64,000 nucleotides of DNA from Streptomyces sp. H27-H1. Its GTDB lineage: Bacteria; Actinomycetota; Actinomycetes; Streptomycetales; Streptomycetaceae. The translations under genes and the position numbers were made by a program. The notes beneath the pieces are model-generated. The model worked only from the letters and a program-made list of their open reading frames with translations. It made no database searches and was not told the DNA's origin. The stretch is from contig NZ_JAPNLJ010000014.1 in the NCBI RefSeq assembly GCF_026627445.1, forward strand, positions 62,001 to 126,000, written 5' to 3'. Below are positions 1-10,495 of this stretch, piece after piece. Numbering within the stretch: the stretch's first letter is position 1; the number at the start of each line of letters is the position of its first letter.

Positions 1-1305
<1,305 letters not shown>

Positions 1306-1340
1306 GGTGTTCCTCCTCGAGCGAAGCGGACACAACATAT

Positions 1341-1354
1341 TGGGAGCGCTCCCA
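1341..1354. promoter_or_regulatory. CebR-type operator box upstream of the GH5 gene
   Basis: Perfect 14-bp palindrome TGGGAGCGCTCCCA, 36 bp upstream of the GH5 start. This is the known binding sequence of the LacI-family cellobiose-responsive repressor CebR in Streptomyces. Confidence 0.9.
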
Positions 1355-1467
1355 CCTTCCGGCCGGTGACGGCGCCCCCCGGTCGTCCGATCGACAGGGG
1401 GACACCGTCATGCCGGGCCTGGTGGCCGACGGCCCTCTTGGGAGACCGCGACATGGGTTGCGGGAGA

Positions 1468-3579
1468 TCAGGGGGCGGTGCCCCAGGAGAGGGTGCCGTT
1501 CACGTACGCGCCGATCTTCGCCGCGTCGGTGAAGGACGTGCTGGTCGAACGGCTGTAGTCGTCCGCCTCGTTGAAGTTGGACCAGTCGCTCTTGTTCAGC
1601 CGGAGCTGCATCTCACCGGTGGAGGCGCCGGCGGCCAGGGTGCGGCTGCCGAAGGAGACCTCCAGGTAGTGGCTGGCACCGGCTGCCGAACCGGCGGTCC
1701 TGACAGCGTGGGTCAGGGTCCCGCAGCCGATGACCGCGTAGTCGCACGAGGTACCGAAGGTGGAGGCCCCGGCCTCGGGGGTGAACCAGTAGCGCAGCTT
1801 CACATTGGACAGGTCCACCGCGGCGCTGCCGGTGTTGACCAGCTGGAGGGCCATCCGGATCTGGTTGTCGGTGGCGGAGGAGTCGGTGTTCTTGTACTGG
1901 ACCTTGAGCGCGCCCGTCCCGGTGCCGCCGCCCGCGGACGTGGTGACCGAGAAGGCGCTGGAGGCCGCAGAGACGTTACCTGCAGCGTCCTTGGCCTTGA
2001 CCGTGTAGCTGTAGGCGGTCGAGGCCGCCAAGCCCGAGTCGGTGTACGAGGTCGTGCTGGAGGAGCCCACCTTCACACCGGCGCGGAACACGTCGTAGCC
2101 GCTCACGCCGGTGTCGTCGGTCGACGCCGTCCAGGACAGCGAGACGCTGCTGCTGGTCTTCACGGCCGACGTCAGGCCGGTCGGGGCGGTCGGCGCCTGG
2201 GTGTCGCCCCCGCCGCCCCCGCCGTTGATCGCCGGGTAGGCGTTGCGCACGAGCTCCTGGAACTGCGCGGAGAACCAGTGGCCCGCGAGCGGGGAGTTGG
2301 GCAGGGCGCCGGTCATGCTGTTGCCATTGCGGCCGTTACCGGTGTACGTGGGGTCGCACATCCGGTCGAAACCCTTGCCCTCGTCGTTCTCGACGGGGGC
2401 GCTGTTGCCGTCGGACTCACCCGGGGGCTTGGCCCAGACGTACGCGTCGATGCCGGGCTCCGGGGCGGCGGTGGGACGTTCGCCGATGCCCGCGCCGCTC
2501 TGGTTGCACCAGTTGCCGGCGTGGATGCGCCGGTCGACCCGGCCGCCGTTGACGTAGGTGTCCACGCTGGTCAGGGGGCCTGCGGCGGTGGGCCGCGCGG
2601 AGCCGCCCCAGCCGTTGCGGGCCGTGTCGATCAGCATGCCGATGTTGGGGTTGAAGCCCTCGGTCACCAGCCGGGTACGCAGCGCCTGGGCGAACGACAG
2701 TTCATCGACGTAGTAGTTCCAGTCGACCCACTTGGACTGGCGCACCGTGGTGCCGTTCACCGAGTCGGTGACCTTGAAGTTCGGCTCCTTGAGCGCCGAG
2801 TAGTTGGCCGTGTTCACGATGAAGCCCGAGACGTCGGCGACCGTGGCTCCCTCGGACGTCGCGGCCTTCTTGAACTCCGTGGCGGCCGGGCCCATGTTGG
2901 TGTCCCAGCCCAGCCAGCCGTGGTGCGCGGCGTCGATGTAGTTGTAGACGTTGGGAATGGCGCCCAGGGTGTGCAGCGCGTAACCGATTCCCTTCTCGTA
3001 GTTGCCGTTCGCCTTCATCGTCGCGCAGGCATCGGTCGAACCGGCCGTGCCGCCCGCGTTGGTGACCAGGTTCGGAAGCGAGTCGGGCTCGATGATCGTG
3101 ACGATGCGCAGGTTCGCGTACGCCGGATCGGCGAGTATGTCGGAGATCGGGTCGATGTACTCGTTCTTGTAGCGGCCGAGCTCGGTGGGCCCGAGCTCAC
3201 CGTTGGACGCCAGCGCGGCGCAGTCCCGTCCCGGCAGGTCGTAGATGACGACCTGGAACAGGTTCGCGCCCTGCTCCAGCGCCGTATCGAGGTGCTCGCG
3301 CAGGCTCATCGCCTGGGCCGAGCCCTCGATGGCCGCGATGCGGTCCATCCAGACGAAGGCCGGCGTGTCGGCGATGGCGGCGCCGCCCGGTTCGGCCGCC
3401 GCCTTGGCGGACCAGTCGGGGTTCACGTAGGCCGTGGCGCCCACGTAGGGGTTGTCGACCCGTGCCGCCGCCGAGGCGGGAGCGGGGATGACGACGGCCA
3501 GCGCCGCGCCCATGGCCATCGCGGAGACTGCGGCCAGTCTCCGGCGTAGCCCGTGCGAGGTGGTTCCTCTGGTACTCAT
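1468..3579 (-). CDS. Secreted GH6 cellobiohydrolase with fn3 and CBM3 modules
   Basis: Exo-acting cellulase predicted to release cellobiose from cellulose chains. The 703 residues comprise a signal peptide (about 1-38, ending PASAAA), a GH6 catalytic domain (about 40-445), a Gly-rich linker, a fibronectin type III domain (about 462-548) and a C-terminal CBM3-type module (about 560-703). Both GH6 signatures are present: VVIYDLPGRDCAAL and IVTIIEPDSLPN. WCNQSGAGIGERP and YVWAKPPGESDG are typical of the exo-acting GH6 group. The start is ATG at 3579. It lies 180 bp downstream of the GH10 gene on the same strand; no CebR box is visible in that gap, so it is probably cotranscribed from the GH10 promoter. 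Confidence 0.93.
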   Translation of the reverse strand: MSTRGTTSHGLRRRLAAVSAMAMGAALAVVIPAPASAAARVDNPYVGATAYVNPDWSAKAAAEPGGAAIADTPAFVWMDRIAAIEGSAQAMSLREHLDTALEQGANLFQVVIYDLPGRDCAALASNGELGPTELGRYKNEYIDPISDILADPAYANLRIVTIIEPDSLPNLVTNAGGTAGSTDACATMKANGNYEKGIGYALHTLGAIPNVYNYIDAAHHGWLGWDTNMGPAATEFKKAATSEGATVADVSGFIVNTANYSALKEPNFKVTDSVNGTTVRQSKWVDWNYYVDELSFAQALRTRLVTEGFNPNIGMLIDTARNGWGGSARPTAAGPLTSVDTYVNGGRVDRRIHAGNWCNQSGAGIGERPTAAPEPGIDAYVWAKPPGESDGNSAPVENDEGKGFDRMCDPTYTGNGRNGNSMTGALPNSPLAGHWFSAQFQELVRNAYPAINGGGGGGDTQAPTAPTGLTSAVKTSSSVSLSWTASTDDTGVSGYDVFRAGVKVGSSSTTSYTDSGLAASTAYSYTVKAKDAAGNVSAASSAFSVTTSAGGGTGTGALKVQYKNTDSSATDNQIRMALQLVNTGSAAVDLSNVKLRYWFTPEAGASTFGTSCDYAVIGCGTLTHAVRTAGSAAGASHYLEVSFGSRTLAAGASTGEMQLRLNKSDWSNFNEADDYSRSTSTSFTDAAKIGAYVNGTLSWGTAP

Positions 3580-3759
3580 TGCGGCTCCGTGCTCCTCTCG
3601 TGCGCCTGCGGGTGCTCCCCGCAGACGGTTCGTGGGGGTGTGGACCGGGAGCGGGTGGCCCGGGGTCGGGGGCCACTGCTCCCGTCAGGGCGCCGTCGGT
3701 GGGGACGGGGACCTTCGGTGCGTCGGTGAGACGGTGGTGGAAGGCGGGTCGTCCGGCGG

Positions 3760-5313
3760 TCAGGGCTCGATGCCCCAGGCCTGCTCGCCACCCACGTAGA
3801 CGACGATCTTCGAGGCGTCCGCGTACGAGGTGCCGCTGCCGTGGCTGTAGTCGTCCGACTCGTCGAAGTTCGACCAGTCCGCCTTGTTCAGCCGCAGCTG
3901 GATCTCGCCCGTGGAGGCGCCCGGGGCCAGGCTGCCGCTGCGGAAGCCCACTTCGAGGTAGTGGTCGGCGCCCGTCTTCGGGACACCTGCGGCGACCACC
4001 CTGTGGGTCACGGTGGAGCAGCCGATCGGGGACCAGTCGCACCACGTGCTGTACGCGGAGGCGCCGTTCTCCGAGGTGAACCAGTACCGGACTTTCACGT
4101 CCGAGAGGCTGACCGTCGCGCTTCCGGTGTTCACGAGTTGGAGACCGGGCTTGATCTGGTTGTCGCGCGCCGAGGAATCGTTGCTCCGGTACTGCGCCTT
4201 GAGCACCCCTGGCTCGCCGCCCTCCCCGCCGTCGTCCTCCCCGCCCAGAGCCGTGCGTACGGCGGAGTAGGCGGGCTTCGGCAGCAGGTTCTCGTCGTAC
4301 AGATTGGCCGCGCCCTGACCGGGGAACGCGCTCGGCACCCAGGAGTACTTGTCCGTGTAGTCCCAGACCGTGAGACCGACGCAACGCTCGACCGCCAGGC
4401 AGGCTTCGACCACTTGCCGGTAGTACGAGGACTGCGTGGCGGTCTTGGCCGTGTCGGCCGGCAGCTGCATGCGCACGTCGAGTTCCGTGACGGCCACATC
4501 GAGACCGAGGTCGGCGAACCGCTGCATGTTGGCCCGCATCTGGTACGGGAAGCCGTACTGGACGGCCAGATGAGCCTGCATCCCGACGCCGTCGAGCGGC
4601 ACGCCCTCGTCGAGCAGCTCGCGCACCAGGGCGTACATGGCGTCGCTCTTCGCGCCGAGCCCTTCGATGTTGTAGTCGTTGAGGTACAGCTCGGCGTCCG
4701 GGTCAGCGGCACGGGCGGCGCGCAGGGCGGTGGCGATGTAGTCGCGGCCCATGGCGGTGTAGAAGGGGCTCGTGCGGAAGGTCCCGTCCTCGTTGAACGG
4801 CTCGTTCACCACGTCCCACGCGGTGACCGCGCCGCGATAGTGCGTGGCCTCCTCGGTGACGTGGCGGGTCATCGCCGCCTCGACCTGCGCCGGCGGCAGA
4901 GCGCCGACCCAGCCCGGCAGTTGGCTGTGCCAGACCAGGGTGTGGCCGCGCACGGTCTGCCCGTGCTGCGCCGCGAACTCGGTGATCACATCGCCCTTGG
5001 CGAAGTTGAACTGGCCCTGGACGGGCTCGGTGGTGTCCCACTTCATGGAGTTGCCGGGGGTGATCTGCCCGAACTCGGATCCCAGGATGGCCGAGTAGGC
5101 GGCATCGGGTAGTTCCGGGTTGTCGGTGGCGGAGCCGAAGTACTTGCCCTGGGCCTCGGCCAGTTCATGCAGCGTGTCTTGGGCCGCGGCCAGTTCATGC
5201 AACGTGTCCTGCTGGGCGGCGGTCGCCGACCCGCCCGTCAGGATGAGGGCGCCGATCAGGAGAGCCGGGAGCCCTCGGGTACTGGTGGGTCTACAACGCT
5301 TCACCGAGCTCAT
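3760..5313 (-). CDS. Secreted GH10 endo-1,4-beta-xylanase with CBM3
   Basis: Xylanase that should cleave xylan outside the cell. The start chosen is ATG at 5313, with AGAGGAAGG about 8 bp upstream; the frame is open further upstream but without a ribosome binding site. The 517 residues contain a signal peptide (about 1-33), a duplicated QDTLHELA segment, a GH10 domain (about 50-345; acid/base E171 in WDVVNEPF, nucleophile E277 in VAVTELDVRM, and HTLVWHSQLPGW) and a C-terminal CBM3-type module (about 365-517) resembling those of the neighbouring GH6 and GH5 enzymes. A CebR-type box lies 127 bp upstream, and the GH6 gene follows downstream. Confidence 0.93.
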   Translation of the reverse strand: MSSVKRCRPTSTRGLPALLIGALILTGGSATAAQQDTLHELAAAQDTLHELAEAQGKYFGSATDNPELPDAAYSAILGSEFGQITPGNSMKWDTTEPVQGQFNFAKGDVITEFAAQHGQTVRGHTLVWHSQLPGWVGALPPAQVEAAMTRHVTEEATHYRGAVTAWDVVNEPFNEDGTFRTSPFYTAMGRDYIATALRAARAADPDAELYLNDYNIEGLGAKSDAMYALVRELLDEGVPLDGVGMQAHLAVQYGFPYQMRANMQRFADLGLDVAVTELDVRMQLPADTAKTATQSSYYRQVVEACLAVERCVGLTVWDYTDKYSWVPSAFPGQGAANLYDENLLPKPAYSAVRTALGGEDDGGEGGEPGVLKAQYRSNDSSARDNQIKPGLQLVNTGSATVSLSDVKVRYWFTSENGASAYSTWCDWSPIGCSTVTHRVVAAGVPKTGADHYLEVGFRSGSLAPGASTGEIQLRLNKADWSNFDESDDYSHGSGTSYADASKIVVYVGGEQAWGIEP

Positions 5314-5439
5314 GACAAACGCCTTCCTCTGCCGGGTGGCGTGGAGCGTGGCGGGGAGCGCGTATGCGCCCCCCGTCACGCCCTTTCGCCACCCGGTGCT
5401 GGGGAGAGGGGAGGGAGCGGAATGTGCGAGTCACCCTTG

Positions 5440-5453
5440 TGGGAGCGCTCCCA
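5440..5453. promoter_or_regulatory. CebR-type operator box upstream of GH10-GH6
   Basis: Second perfect TGGGAGCGCTCCCA palindrome, 127 bp upstream of the GH10 start codon, positioned to control the GH10-GH6 pair. Confidence 0.9.
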
Positions 5454-6142
5454 AAGTGACGCGATGAGAGGCACGTGTCAAGGCTTAAATCACAACTGCC
5501 TTACGAGGGGGTTAACACCGCCACAAGTTGAACGTGCCTCCCTCTGGACGCGGTTGACGCCAACCGAAGAGGTGTGCCGCGCGCCGGGGCGCCGGTTCCG
5601 GAGGGAGACGATGGCTTCGCGGGCCCGGTATGGACGCCCCGCGAAGGTGTCCGGCCATCGGTCCGGGACCGTTCGCGTTCGCGTGCGGGGTGGCCGCGTC
5701 GGGCCCTGTCCGCGGCATGCGGATCGAATACGTTCGGTGACGCAGGGGGAGCCCGTGTGAGTCGGTGCATCGGTGCGGGCACCTTCGAAGGAAGACCCAC
5801 ACGGATGGCGATCGGCTTCGTTGCCGGGCGGTGCCGCCAGTGGGGAACAGCTGACCTGCCCGGCAGGAGACAGGGAGGAAGGTGAGGGGGCGCGGCGCGG
5901 TGTGAGCGCGAGCGGACAATCCGCGTTGCGTGAACGCCTGGAGCCGGAACATGGCGCGCCCCGGCCTGCACCCGTCCCGGCGTCGACGGAGAGTGACATC
6001 CGGAATGAGTTCGACGCGGAGCGGCGATCTTGCCGCGAAGGGCTCGGATGCTCAGGTCGGAGTGCGCAATGGTGTACGTGGGAGCTGCCGGCCCGTCGGA
6101 GTCCAGGGGCGCGGGTCACCGGCCGGGCGCCGCAGCAGCCGC
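5454..6142. other. Intergenic stretch without a recognisable gene
   Basis: About 0.7 kb between the GH10 promoter and the transposase remnant. Open frames exist on both strands, but none has a recognisable family, a consistent ribosome binding site or a plausible start. I see no gene here. Confidence 0.5.
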
Positions 6143-6586
6143 TCATCCCCGCACTGCGCCGCGAGATCCAGGTACTGGTGCGGCATTGCACGGCGGACAG
6201 CGGCGCGCCGGTCTGGCGCATGGTCGACGCATCACCCGTTCTGCGGCAGTACGAGGACGCGATGAGGCTGCGCCAACGACCGGCCGTAGCCGACGATTCC
6301 GAACTGTCACAGACCGCCATAGCGAGCCGGACGATCGCGAGGTCCGTTCCCACACACCGCGGCCGCCGTCCTCGTACTCACTCCAGAGGTTGCGGTACGG
6401 GTCCTGCACGAATCCTCGCCAGATCCTGACGGACTCGGCCGTGACGGCAGGCCACAGATAGTTCCGGCGCCTCTCGACCCTGGCAACTTCGGCAAGAGCA
6501 GGCGCGGACAGGCCAGCGATAAAGGGTTGATAGGTGTGCCTCGGCCGCTGCTCGGCACGGACACGCCCGGGCCGTCTACGCGGCAT
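6143..6586 (-). CDS. Possible small hypothetical protein or fragment
   Basis: The first 80 or so residues of this frame have protein-like composition, for example ALAEVARVERRRNYLWPAV and RIWRGFVQDPYRNLWSEY. The C-terminal part looks like random high-GC translation. I do not recognise the family. It lies beside a degraded transposase, so it may be the remains of a gene cut by insertion or deletion. The start at 6586 has no convincing ribosome binding site. Confidence 0.25.
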   Translation of the reverse strand: MPRRRPGRVRAEQRPRHTYQPFIAGLSAPALAEVARVERRRNYLWPAVTAESVRIWRGFVQDPYRNLWSEYEDGGRGVWERTSRSSGSLWRSVTVRNRRLRPVVGAASSRPRTAAERVMRRPCARPARRCPPCNAAPVPGSRGAVRG

Positions 6587-6656
6587 GGGCCTTTCTGTAG
6601 AACGTCATGGGGTGATCCTGCCGGAGACGATCGCGCCGCGGCACCTGACTTGCAGC

Positions 6657-7751
6657 TCAGTCCGTTCGTCGCGGCTTCGTCCCCTTCTTGTGGTGGGCAG
6701 GGCGGCTGTACGCCTCCCCGGTGGCGAGGACTCGTCCGACGTCGTAGCGGGTGGCTGGCCGCCGGTTCTTTGAGCCGAGCGAGCGGCCGGGACCAGGGCG
6801 GGCGGGTTTCGGTGCACCGGCCGGCGTGCCCGTCTTCGCCCGGTTCCTGAACCGCGACGGACCCGGGCAGGGGTGAGTCTGTTCGGTTCCCCCTGCCTCT
6901 CCCACGGCCGTCGCAGATCCCGTGCGAGAGGGGAGCCAGGCGGAGCTGAGCATGCGCGGCCAGGACGAGCCAGGTCCAGCGGTCGGCTGCCGCCGAGTCC
7001 CGCAGCTTCGGCCGGGTCCAGCCGAGCGTCTGCTTGAGGAGCCGGAGGGTGTGCTCCACGTCGAAGCGACGGATTCGCCGCCGTACTTGGGTGGGCGCCC
7101 GTCCTGCGGCGGGCAGATCCACGGCACCGGAACAGGCTTGCGTATCACCCGGTCCGAACGGAGCCGACCCAGCACCGCGACGGGCAGGTCGGCGAGGAGA
7201 TGGACGATGCGGGGTGCGTCGTATCCGGCGTCGAGCACGACTAGGAGATCCGGGTCACTCTCCCGCCACTGGTCGGCGTGCATGAGGCGTTCAACGACGT
7301 CGCGAGTCTGATCGGCGGTGACTGCGGCCACGTTGGCGCCGGGCTCCAGCCGGATCGCGTCCAGCAGGGCCGTCCATGAGGTCCGGCCCGACTCAAGAGC
7401 GGCGACGATCGAGTAGTGCCAGCCAGGGACCATCTGGTGTTTGCCCAGGCCGCGGCCGAAGGTGTGGCGGAAGGACCGGTCTGAGCTGGTGGCTGCGCCC
7501 GGCCGCAGCCACGAGGAGACGTCCACGGCCAGGACCAAGCGGCCGTCGCTCGCCCGGGGCAGCGGCGCGGCCGCCAGAGCGCGACGAAAGCGGGCGACGT
7601 CGATCCGGCCCTGGTTGATCCCGGAGTACAAGGCGCCGTGCCCGCGCCGGTGTTCCGGCGCGAGCGCCAGATCCACGAGGGTGCGGACCGGTCCGTCGGT
7701 CCACAGCAGCGCGTCACACAAGTCGAATAGGGCATCCGGCCGCGACGTCAC
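6657..7751 (-). pseudogene. Degraded DDE transposase (IS701-like type), internal deletion and frameshifts
   Basis: The N-terminal half (SRPDALFDLCDALL, GPVRTLVDLALAPEHRRGHG, VLAVDVSSWLRPG, VVLDAGYDAPRIVHLLADLP) matches a DDE transposase family common in Streptomyces, usually around 450 residues. After GRPPKYGGE, near 7080, the frame jumps directly to RRFDVEHTLRLLKQTLGW, which normally lies about 100 residues further on, so a block of the catalytic domain is missing. The segment LARDLRRPWERQ is in a third frame. The C-terminal RPATRYDVGRVLATGEAY returns to the first frame and ends at 6657. The true N-terminus (residues ELYACVTSRPDA) also has no usable upstream start. This copy cannot make functional transposase. 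It separates the GH6/GH10 and GH5/GH9 blocks. Confidence 0.85.
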
Positions 7752-7789
7752 GCACGCGTACAGCTCCGGCCGGACTCCGACGGCGCGCC

Positions 7790-8062
7790 TCCGTGAGCGT
7801 CACGGTCCGGGCCTGCTGGCCGTGCTCGCGCTGTCGTCCACGGTCCTCGCCCTGTCGCGTACGGCGGCTTCCGCGTGCCGATTCCACAGCTCGGTACCGC
7901 ACATCATGGGTGGCACTCCTTCCCGCGCGTCCTGTGGTTCCCCACACCTTTTCGCTGCCCCGGAGGACGGCCAGCGTCTTACCCACGACACCGGCCGCGG
8001 CGAGGGCCCGCGCGGGGTCGCGTCCCCGGGCCCCCGTCACGCTTTCTGCCCGGACAGTGCGA
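7790..8062. other. Intergenic stretch without a recognisable gene
   Basis: Between the transposase remnant and the terminator of the second GH5 gene there are only overlapping high-GC open frames. I see no gene. Confidence 0.5.
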
Positions 8063-8099
8063 CCGGCGGCACGGCGGACGCTCTCTGCCGTGCCGCCGG
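8063..8099. terminator. Strong stem-loop downstream of the GH5 cellulase
   Basis: Perfect 13-bp arms CCGGCGGCACGGC (8063-8075) and GCCGTGCCGCCGG (8087-8099) around an 11-nt loop, just beyond the stop codon of the minus-strand GH5 gene. There is no T-run, as is usual for actinomycete terminators. Confidence 0.7.
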
Positions 8100-8132
8100 G
8101 CTAAGGCCGCTGTCCCGGGCCGGCGCGCTCGC

Positions 8133-10265
8133 TCAGGCTGGCGGGGTACCCCAGGCGAGAGTGGTTCCGGTGTAGGCGGGGATCTTCGGAGCGTCGGCGT
8201 ACGAGGTGGCCGTCGAGCGGCTGTAGTCGTCGGCCTCGTTGAAGTTCGACCAGTCCGGCTTGCTCATCCGCAGCTGGATGTCACCGGTGTCCTCGCCCGC
8301 CGCGAGGGAGCCCCCCGCGAACGTCACCTCCAGGTAGGTGTCCGCGCCCGCGACCGGTGTGGACAGCGGGACCGTTTTGAGCTTGACCTGCGCACATCCG
8401 ATGGCGGCGTAGTCGCACCACGCGCTGACGGAGGGGGTTCCGCCGTCACGGGTGAAGTAGTACCGGACCGACACGGTGCTCAGATCGAGGGACGTGGTCC
8501 CGCTGTTGACGACCTGGAGCCCTGGGCGGGCGGCGTTGTCCGTGGCCGAGCTGTCGTTGTTCTTGTAGCGGACCTTCAGTGCGCCCGTGGGATCGCCTCC
8601 GCCGCCTCCGGCCTCGGTGGTCACGGTCAGCGCCGCCGAGGGCGCCGACATGTTGCCCGCCGCGTCCCGTGCGCGCACGGTGTAGCTGTAGGCGGTCGAC
8701 GGTGCGAGGCCGGTGTTCGTGTACGTCGTGCCCGTCACCACAGTGGCGTTCACCTTCACCGTGCCCCGGTACACGTCGTACCCGGTCACGGCCACGTTGT
8801 CCGAGGAAGCCGTCCACGACAGCGACACGCTGTTCGCCGTCCTCGCGGTGGCGCTGAGCCCGGCCGGTACGGTCGGCGCGGTGGTGTCCGTCGGGTCCGG
8901 TTCGCCGCCGCCGTACACGTCGGCCAGACTGATGCCGGTAGTGCTTCCGGCACCACCCAGCGGCACCTCGTGGTCGAGGCTGACGAACTTGCCGCCGTGC
9001 TGCCACAGGGCCGGCTTGAGGAGGGCGTACTTCGCCTCGTCCCATGACTTCCAGTCGCCCAGCAGCAGGCCGCCGGTGTCTCCGGAGTTGGGGTTGAGGC
9101 ACCAGAAGGTGTGGTGGATGCGGTGCTCGACGATGAGGTCCCGCAGGGCCTTCATCCACTTCTCGTTGGGCCCGTTGTCGAGGAATCCACCCCATTCGCC
9201 GATCAGCAGCGGGGCCTTGTTCTCCTTGTGCAGGTAGAGCCAGTTGGGGTCCCACACGTCCCGTTCCAGGGTGGTGCGGTTCCAGTCGCCGGTGAACCAG
9301 GGCTGGGCGTAGACGAGCGGGCCGTAGTCGTGCGGGGAGTACACGAGCTGGTCGCTGTCGGCCCCGAGGTCGACCGGGTGGTCGCGGACGCCGCGCAGGT
9401 TGCCGCCCCACCAGGTTGAGTAGTAGTCGGTCGCGGTGGTGGAGGACCAGCTCGCGCCGGCCCTGGGGTACACCTCGATGCCCTCGCACAGCACCAGGAC
9501 GTTCGGGTTGATCGCCAGAATGCGCTTGCCCGCGGTCTCGCAGGCGTATTTGAAGTTGTCCTGGTCGGTCGAGCTGTCCCACTTCGCCCGGAGCGTCTCG
9601 TTCGCCCTGCCGTGCGGCTCGTTCTTGATGTCCATCGCGACCAGGGTGTCGTTGGCCTTGTAGCGGGCCGTCACCCATTCCCAGGCGGCATAGAACTGCT
9701 CGGTCGTGACCGTGCCCTTCCACCACACCGGGTAGACGTGACCGGAGTTGTCCGCCTCGGCGCTGTGGACGTCCAGCATGACCTTGATGCCGTACTGCTT
9801 GCACAGGGCCAGCCAGTAGTCGAAGATCTCCAGCGAGGTCTTGCCGGCGATCTCGGGGTTGGCGTAGTTGTTGACGCCGGACGGAACGGTGGCCTGGCCG
9901 TTATTCCACTCGAGGAGAAGCTGGGTGGAGATCGGGACCCGGACGAGGTTGATCCCGCGGTCGGCCATCGACTTGGTGATGTCGGTGATGTTGCCCGACC
10001 ACAGGCCGTGGAAGACCCGCTCACCGGCGTTGAACCCGAACCAGTTCGCGCCCGTGAGCCAGACCTCGTCGCCGTTCTTGTCGACGATCTTGTTACCGGA
10101 GGTGTGCAGCCAGTCGTCGCCGGCCGGGGCGCCCGCAGCGGACGCGGCGGCCGGCGCAGCCGTGCCGGCCGTCAGACCGGCCACCGACAGGAGCCCCGTG
10201 GTCACGATCCCGACGACCAGCCCTCGCAGGCGTCGTCTTCCTCTTCGTAGTGGTCCCACTTGCAT
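8133..10265 (-). CDS. Secreted GH5 cellulase with fn3 and CBM3 modules
   Basis: Endo-acting cellulase acting outside the cell. The 710 residues contain a signal peptide (about 1-45), a GH5 catalytic domain (about 50-405; LTGANWFGFNAGER, acid/base E216 in DIKNEPHG, nucleophile E357 in LIGEWGGF), a linker, a fibronectin type III domain (about 455-548) and a C-terminal CBM3-type module (about 560-710). The domain order matches that of the nearby GH6 enzyme. The start is ATG at 10265 with GGAAGG upstream. No CebR-type box is visible in the 230-bp gap to the GH9 gene, so this gene either reads through from GH9 or has an unseen promoter. Confidence 0.93.
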   Translation of the reverse strand: MQVGPLRRGRRRLRGLVVGIVTTGLLSVAGLTAGTAAPAAASAAGAPAGDDWLHTSGNKIVDKNGDEVWLTGANWFGFNAGERVFHGLWSGNITDITKSMADRGINLVRVPISTQLLLEWNNGQATVPSGVNNYANPEIAGKTSLEIFDYWLALCKQYGIKVMLDVHSAEADNSGHVYPVWWKGTVTTEQFYAAWEWVTARYKANDTLVAMDIKNEPHGRANETLRAKWDSSTDQDNFKYACETAGKRILAINPNVLVLCEGIEVYPRAGASWSSTTATDYYSTWWGGNLRGVRDHPVDLGADSDQLVYSPHDYGPLVYAQPWFTGDWNRTTLERDVWDPNWLYLHKENKAPLLIGEWGGFLDNGPNEKWMKALRDLIVEHRIHHTFWCLNPNSGDTGGLLLGDWKSWDEAKYALLKPALWQHGGKFVSLDHEVPLGGAGSTTGISLADVYGGGEPDPTDTTAPTVPAGLSATARTANSVSLSWTASSDNVAVTGYDVYRGTVKVNATVVTGTTYTNTGLAPSTAYSYTVRARDAAGNMSAPSAALTVTTEAGGGGGDPTGALKVRYKNNDSSATDNAARPGLQVVNSGTTSLDLSTVSVRYYFTRDGGTPSVSAWCDYAAIGCAQVKLKTVPLSTPVAGADTYLEVTFAGGSLAAGEDTGDIQLRMSKPDWSNFNEADDYSRSTATSYADAPKIPAYTGTTLAWGTPPA

Positions 10266-10393
10266 GCCGTCCTTCCGCCTTCGGGAGAGATGGGGAGTTG
10301 CACGTGCGTGTGTTGCGTGCGAGGTCCGGAGAGGGGGGTCTGTCTGGCGGGTGGGACACCGGGCCGCTCCCGGACACGGCTGGGCGGGGCACC

Positions 10394-10463
10394 GGGCCGG
10401 TCCGTCGTACGCGTCGTACGACTTCTACGAGTCGCAAACGGTCCGTACGGACGGAACCGGCCC
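10394..10463. terminator. Long inverted repeat downstream of the GH9 gene
   Basis: Arms at 10394-10406 (GGGCCGGTCCGTC) and 10450-10463 (GACGGAACCGGCCC) pair with a single bulged base. It lies just beyond the GH9 stop codon and is probably its terminator or an mRNA 3' stabiliser. The loop contains two direct copies of CGTCGTACG. Confidence 0.5.
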
Positions 10464-10495
10464 GGCACCCTTGACGCGCCGTCAGGTGGGTTCGG

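Noticed and set aside
1366..3549. 727-codon open frame on the plus strand opposite the GH6 gene
   Set aside because: It is the antisense shadow of the GH6 coding sequence. Composition is Gly/Val/Arg-rich without family motifs, while the minus strand encodes a complete GH6 enzyme.
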